Assembly: GCF_024648825.1 (NCBI RefSeq)
Contig: NZ_JANBBE010000008.1
Span: 1-64,000, forward strand
Origin: Lentzea californiensis
Lineage (GTDB): Bacteria; Actinomycetota; Actinomycetes; Mycobacteriales; Pseudonocardiaceae
DNA: 64,000 nt
Reading direction: 5' to 3'
Every line of letters starts with the position of its first letter. The stretch's first letter is position 1. The position numbers were made by a program, and so were the translations under genes. This document shows, piece by piece, positions 61,879 to 64,000 of this stretch. The notes below the pieces were generated by a model that saw nothing but the letters and a program-made list of their open reading frames with translations, had not been told where the DNA came from and did no database searches.

Positions 61879-62506
61879 GGCTCCCACTCACGCCGCTGGG
61901 GTTCCCACACCGGCTCGGCCGCAGCAGGCCGAGCGCACCCCGCAGCAGACGCAGCGCACCGACGCCGAGCGGACTGACGCCCAGCGCGTTGAGGCCCAGC
62001 GCGTTGAGGCCCAGCGTGTCGATGGTCAGCGCACCGATGCGAACCGCACCGAAGCGCAGCGGACCGAAGCACAGCGGACCGAAGCACAGCGCACGGACGC
62101 GAACCGTACCGACGCCCAGCGCACTGACGCTCAGCGCACGGATGCCCAGCGGACCGAGCACCAGCGCACTGAAGCGCAGCGCACCGAACGCGAGCGCGGC
62201 GAGCAGCACCGCACGGATCAGCAGCCGACCGGGTCGCAGCGCGCCGACCAGCCGCGCACCGACCACAAGCTGTCCAGCAAGCTCGAGGACGAGTGGCAGG
62301 CAGTGCAGTACGAGTTCGTCGACGACCCGAAGTCGGCCGTGCGCAAGGCGGACGACCTCGTGACCCGCGCGCTCGAGGAACTGAACACCCGGCACCGTTC
62401 CCTCACCAAGCAGCTCGAGGGAAACAGTGATCCACAGACCGAGGACCTGCGACTGGCTCTCCACCGCTATCGGGAACTCTTCAAGTCGCTGGTCGCCGTC
62501 AAATAA
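61871..62506 (+). CDS. pentapeptide-tandem-repeat protein, partner of the membrane-anchored paralogue
   Basis: This is a 211-residue soluble protein. The N-terminal part has fifteen tandem pentapeptides at residues 31-105 with consensus [DE]AQR[TV], a highly charged sequence unlike the A(D/N)Lxx pentapeptide family. After a Gln/Arg-rich linker, the C-terminal domain (about 138-211) reads W-x3-Q-x2-FVDDPKSAVRKADDLV...LHRYRELFKSLV, clearly paralogous to the preceding gene, which carries a membrane helix in place of the repeats. The start overlaps that gene. The function is unknown; a membrane-tethered/soluble pair that interacts through the shared domain is inferred. Confidence 0.8.
   Translation: MSEAPTHAAGVPTPARPQQAERTPQQTQRTDAERTDAQRVEAQRVEAQRVDGQRTDANRTEAQRTEAQRTEAQRTDANRTDAQRTDAQRTDAQRTEHQRTEAQRTERERGEQHRTDQQPTGSQRADQPRTDHKLSSKLEDEWQAVQYEFVDDPKSAVRKADDLVTRALEELNTRHRSLTKQLEGNSDPQTEDLRLALHRYRELFKSLVAVK
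61961..62185 (+). repeat. 15-bp tandem repeat array inside the coding region
   Basis: Fifteen in-frame 15-bp units encode [DE]AQR[TV]. Neighbouring units are near-identical at the DNA level (GAAGCACAGCGGACC type), which points to recent slippage or unequal crossing-over. It is not CRISPR because there are no spacers. Confidence 0.9.
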
Positions 62507-62518
62507 GTGCTGGAAGCC

Positions 62519-62552
62519 CCGGCGCCGTGGCCGTAACAGGTGGCGGCGCCGG
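62519..62552. terminator. bidirectional hairpin
   Basis: CCGGCGCCG and CGGCGCCGG pair over 9 bp between the convergent repeat-protein gene and the 113-residue hypothetical gene. Confidence 0.6.
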
Positions 62553-62566
62553 CAGGCGTTTCCGGA

Positions 62567-62908
62567 TCAGCTGGGCAGCTCGCGGATCTCCATCTCGAGG
62601 ACGTCGATCTCGTCGCTGATGGCCTCGTCCAGCATGTCGTCCAGCAACTTGCGGCACTCTGCCGATCCGCATCGCGGCAGTCCCGCGCCGAACCTCGGCA
62701 CCTGCTCCCACCACACCGCCGGGTTGTTCCAGAACGACCCGGACCCCTGGTCGACGCCTTCGAGGCACCGCAGCCTCTGGTCGGCCGCCGGAAGAGCTCG
62801 CACGAACTCGATGAACAACGCGAGTGCGTCGGGATTGCTCACCGGGACCGCACCGTAACCGCGCAGGCAGTCCTCGAGTTCTGCGAGGAACTCCGCCTTG
62901 AAGGACAC
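62567..62908 (-). CDS. small hypothetical protein
   Basis: This 113-residue acidic, mostly helical protein has no signal peptide or membrane helix. The notable features are a WNNPAVWWEQVPRFG aromatic stretch in the middle, a CGSAEC pair (C-x4-C), and an acidic C-terminal helix (DDMLDEAISDEIDVLEMEI). No family was recognised. It starts with GTG and is convergent with the repeat-protein gene. Codon use fits the genome, so it is probably a real gene. Confidence 0.55.
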   Translation of the reverse strand: MSFKAEFLAELEDCLRGYGAVPVSNPDALALFIEFVRALPAADQRLRCLEGVDQGSGSFWNNPAVWWEQVPRFGAGLPRCGSAECRKLLDDMLDEAISDEIDVLEMEIRELPS

Positions 62909-63062
62909 GGCACACCCCCGCTCCTCCGCACCGTCGCGGACGTCCTGAAGTTCGTGACAACAACAGTACCTCCGCGGCTCGGGCGGGAAACGAGTGCGAA
63001 CGGGCGGTATCTTCCTGTGCTCGCACGGGGTCCCGGTGACCCGCAGTCACGTCACCCGGTGG

Positions 63063-64000
63063 TCACGTTCCTTCGTGGGAGACGTAGTGCGACGCGAGGA
63101 AACCGTTGTCCAGCTTGACGATCTGGCCCACGACCAGCTTGCCGGCCGGGTCGGCGCCGGACGTGCCGCTCGCGCCGGTCCGGTCGAACGTCAGCCGCCC
63201 GGACGCGCCCGGGAAGTCACGCAAAGTGCGCAGCCTGTCGTAGAGCTCTTCTCGTGACGCCCCAACGGAGGTGTGCCGCGCGACGACGCTGACGGCGTAG
63301 TAGGCGAGCAGAACGTGTCCGTTGGGACCCGAAAGGAATGCCCTGCGCGCGTGCTTCTTCTGTGCGGCCTCGTACGTGGTGAAGAACTGTTGCGTCGGCT
63401 GGGGAATCGGCTCGCGGCCCGGCGTCCACGCGAACGTCGTGAAGTAGAGTCAGCCATCAGCGAATCGTTTGACTCCTTCCAAATCCCTGAATTTCGTCCC
63501 GAGCTGTGTCAGGTCGTCACCGTCGAGCACCACCGGGTCGGTGCAGTTGCTGTGGCTCAGCTCCGCCAGCAGCCCGCCGACCTCCGCGGTGCGGCCGGCG
63601 TAGAGGATGAGCGGGTTCGGTGACTTCCCGCAGATGTCCGTGACCACCTGGCCCAGCTGCGTGGTGACGGTGCCGGCGGTCTCGGCGTCTCGCTGGCGAG
63701 TTCCAGGACGTGCTCAAGCCCGAACGGCACGACCGGGCTGTACTCGGCCCAGCACGGCGAGCGCGGGCTGTGTGGTCTCGCGGCTCTGCCCGAGCCGATT
63801 ACGGCGATCACGGACGGAGTGCGTTCGGCGTAGGCGCGGACCTGCTCGGCGACCTTCACCGCATACTTGGACTCACCGCCGAAGTTCGCGAGCACGAGGC
63901 GCACCAAGGGGTTGCGGCTCAGTCCGTCGAGCTGGTCCAGTCGCGATGAGCTTCACGCACTGCAGTCCGTCCATTTTGGATATCCACGCGCGATCGCCGG
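63063..64000 (-). pseudogene. decayed type I periplasmic-binding-fold (ABC substrate-binding-like) gene, incomplete at window edge
   Basis: On the minus strand one protein can be followed through all three frames: SKMDGLQCVKLIA, then LSRNPLVRLVLANFGGESKY and SVIAVIGSG, then QSRETTQPALAVLG. After a gap come QLGQVVTDICGKSPNPLILY and VVLDGDDLTQLGTKF, then LYFTTFAWTPGREPIPQPTQ, LSGPNGHVLLAYYAVSVVAR and KLVVGQIVKLDNGFLASHYV to a stop at 63063-63065. The pattern (LILYAGR, receptor-like DG repeats, FLSGPNGHVLLAYYAV) is that of a Peripla_BP_6-like ligand receptor. At least four frameshifts are needed, so it is not expressed as one protein, unless the sequence here is poor. Confidence 0.65.

Noticed and set aside
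61961..62185. Repeat array considered as CRISPR.
   Set aside because: Units are 15 bp, directly adjacent, in frame and without spacers. No cas genes are in the window.

Overview
The window is high-GC actinobacterial chromosome, most like the family Pseudonocardiaceae (Lentzea/Saccharothrix/Lechevalieria type; the genus is a guess from style, not from a search). The evidence is strong third-position GC bias, many GTG and a few TTG starts, two primary-type sigma factors (SigA and SigB), actinobacteria-only families (DUF3159, DUF3710, DUF3093, DUF4193, DUF3039, DUF3099, the Cei LytR_C protein, polyphosphate glucokinase), and a 16S rRNA leader with the actinobacterial boxA-like sequence.

Layout. 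1-500: the 5' end of a 16S rRNA gene on the minus strand with its leader and a SigA-like promoter. 604-3106: a two-component system and an SPFH protein. 3340-9895 and 16646-25483: a conserved core block that, from memory, matches Mycobacterium tuberculosis Rv2682c-Rv2703 in order and strand (dxs, RNA methyltransferase, APC permease, two TrkA proteins, DUF3159, OB-fold, hydrolase, DUF3710, dut, DUF3093, DUF4193, cei, suhB, ppgK, sigA). An accessory island splits this block at 9946-16581: two tandem 846-residue LuxR-type ATPase regulators and a secreted trypsin-fold protein with two ricin-type lectin domains whose catalytic His and Ser are both replaced.

25631-31419: a short IclR-like regulator, a zinc-binding miniprotein and a xylose/fructose-type ABC operon with its own ROK repressor. 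31666-42767: a methyltransferase, a DEAD-box helicase, a second conserved block (YihY, DUF3039, DUF3099, sigB; compare Rv2707-Rv2710) interrupted by pseudouridine catabolism genes (psuG plus a PfkB kinase), then a PucR-type regulator, an RNA/DNA-type methyltransferase, dtd and sigB with an ECF-type promoter. 43050-46594: class I fumarase, a frameshifted glyoxalase-fold gene, a hydrolase remnant and two paralogous lipoproteins.

46661-56427: a hexuronate/aldarate catabolic locus. A CUT1 importer without its own ATPase brings in a (probably uronate) saccharide. Uronate dehydrogenase oxidises it, glucarate dehydratase and 5-dehydro-4-deoxyglucarate dehydratase convert the aldarate to 2-oxoglutarate semialdehyde, and an aldehyde dehydrogenase makes 2-oxoglutarate. 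An IclR regulator sits at the divergent promoter, and one gene of unknown function closes the catabolic operon. 56496-64000: a methyltransferase, a chloramphenicol-phosphotransferase-like kinase, an FAD monooxygenase, a secreted protein, RtcB ligase, a tandem pair of paralogous proteins (one with fifteen pentapeptide repeats), a small hypothetical protein and a heavily frameshifted binding-protein pseudogene running off the end.

The most unusual signal that ordinary genes do not explain is a family of long palindromic intergenic repeats (22203, 37623, 57693, 57793) built from two interchangeable arms.
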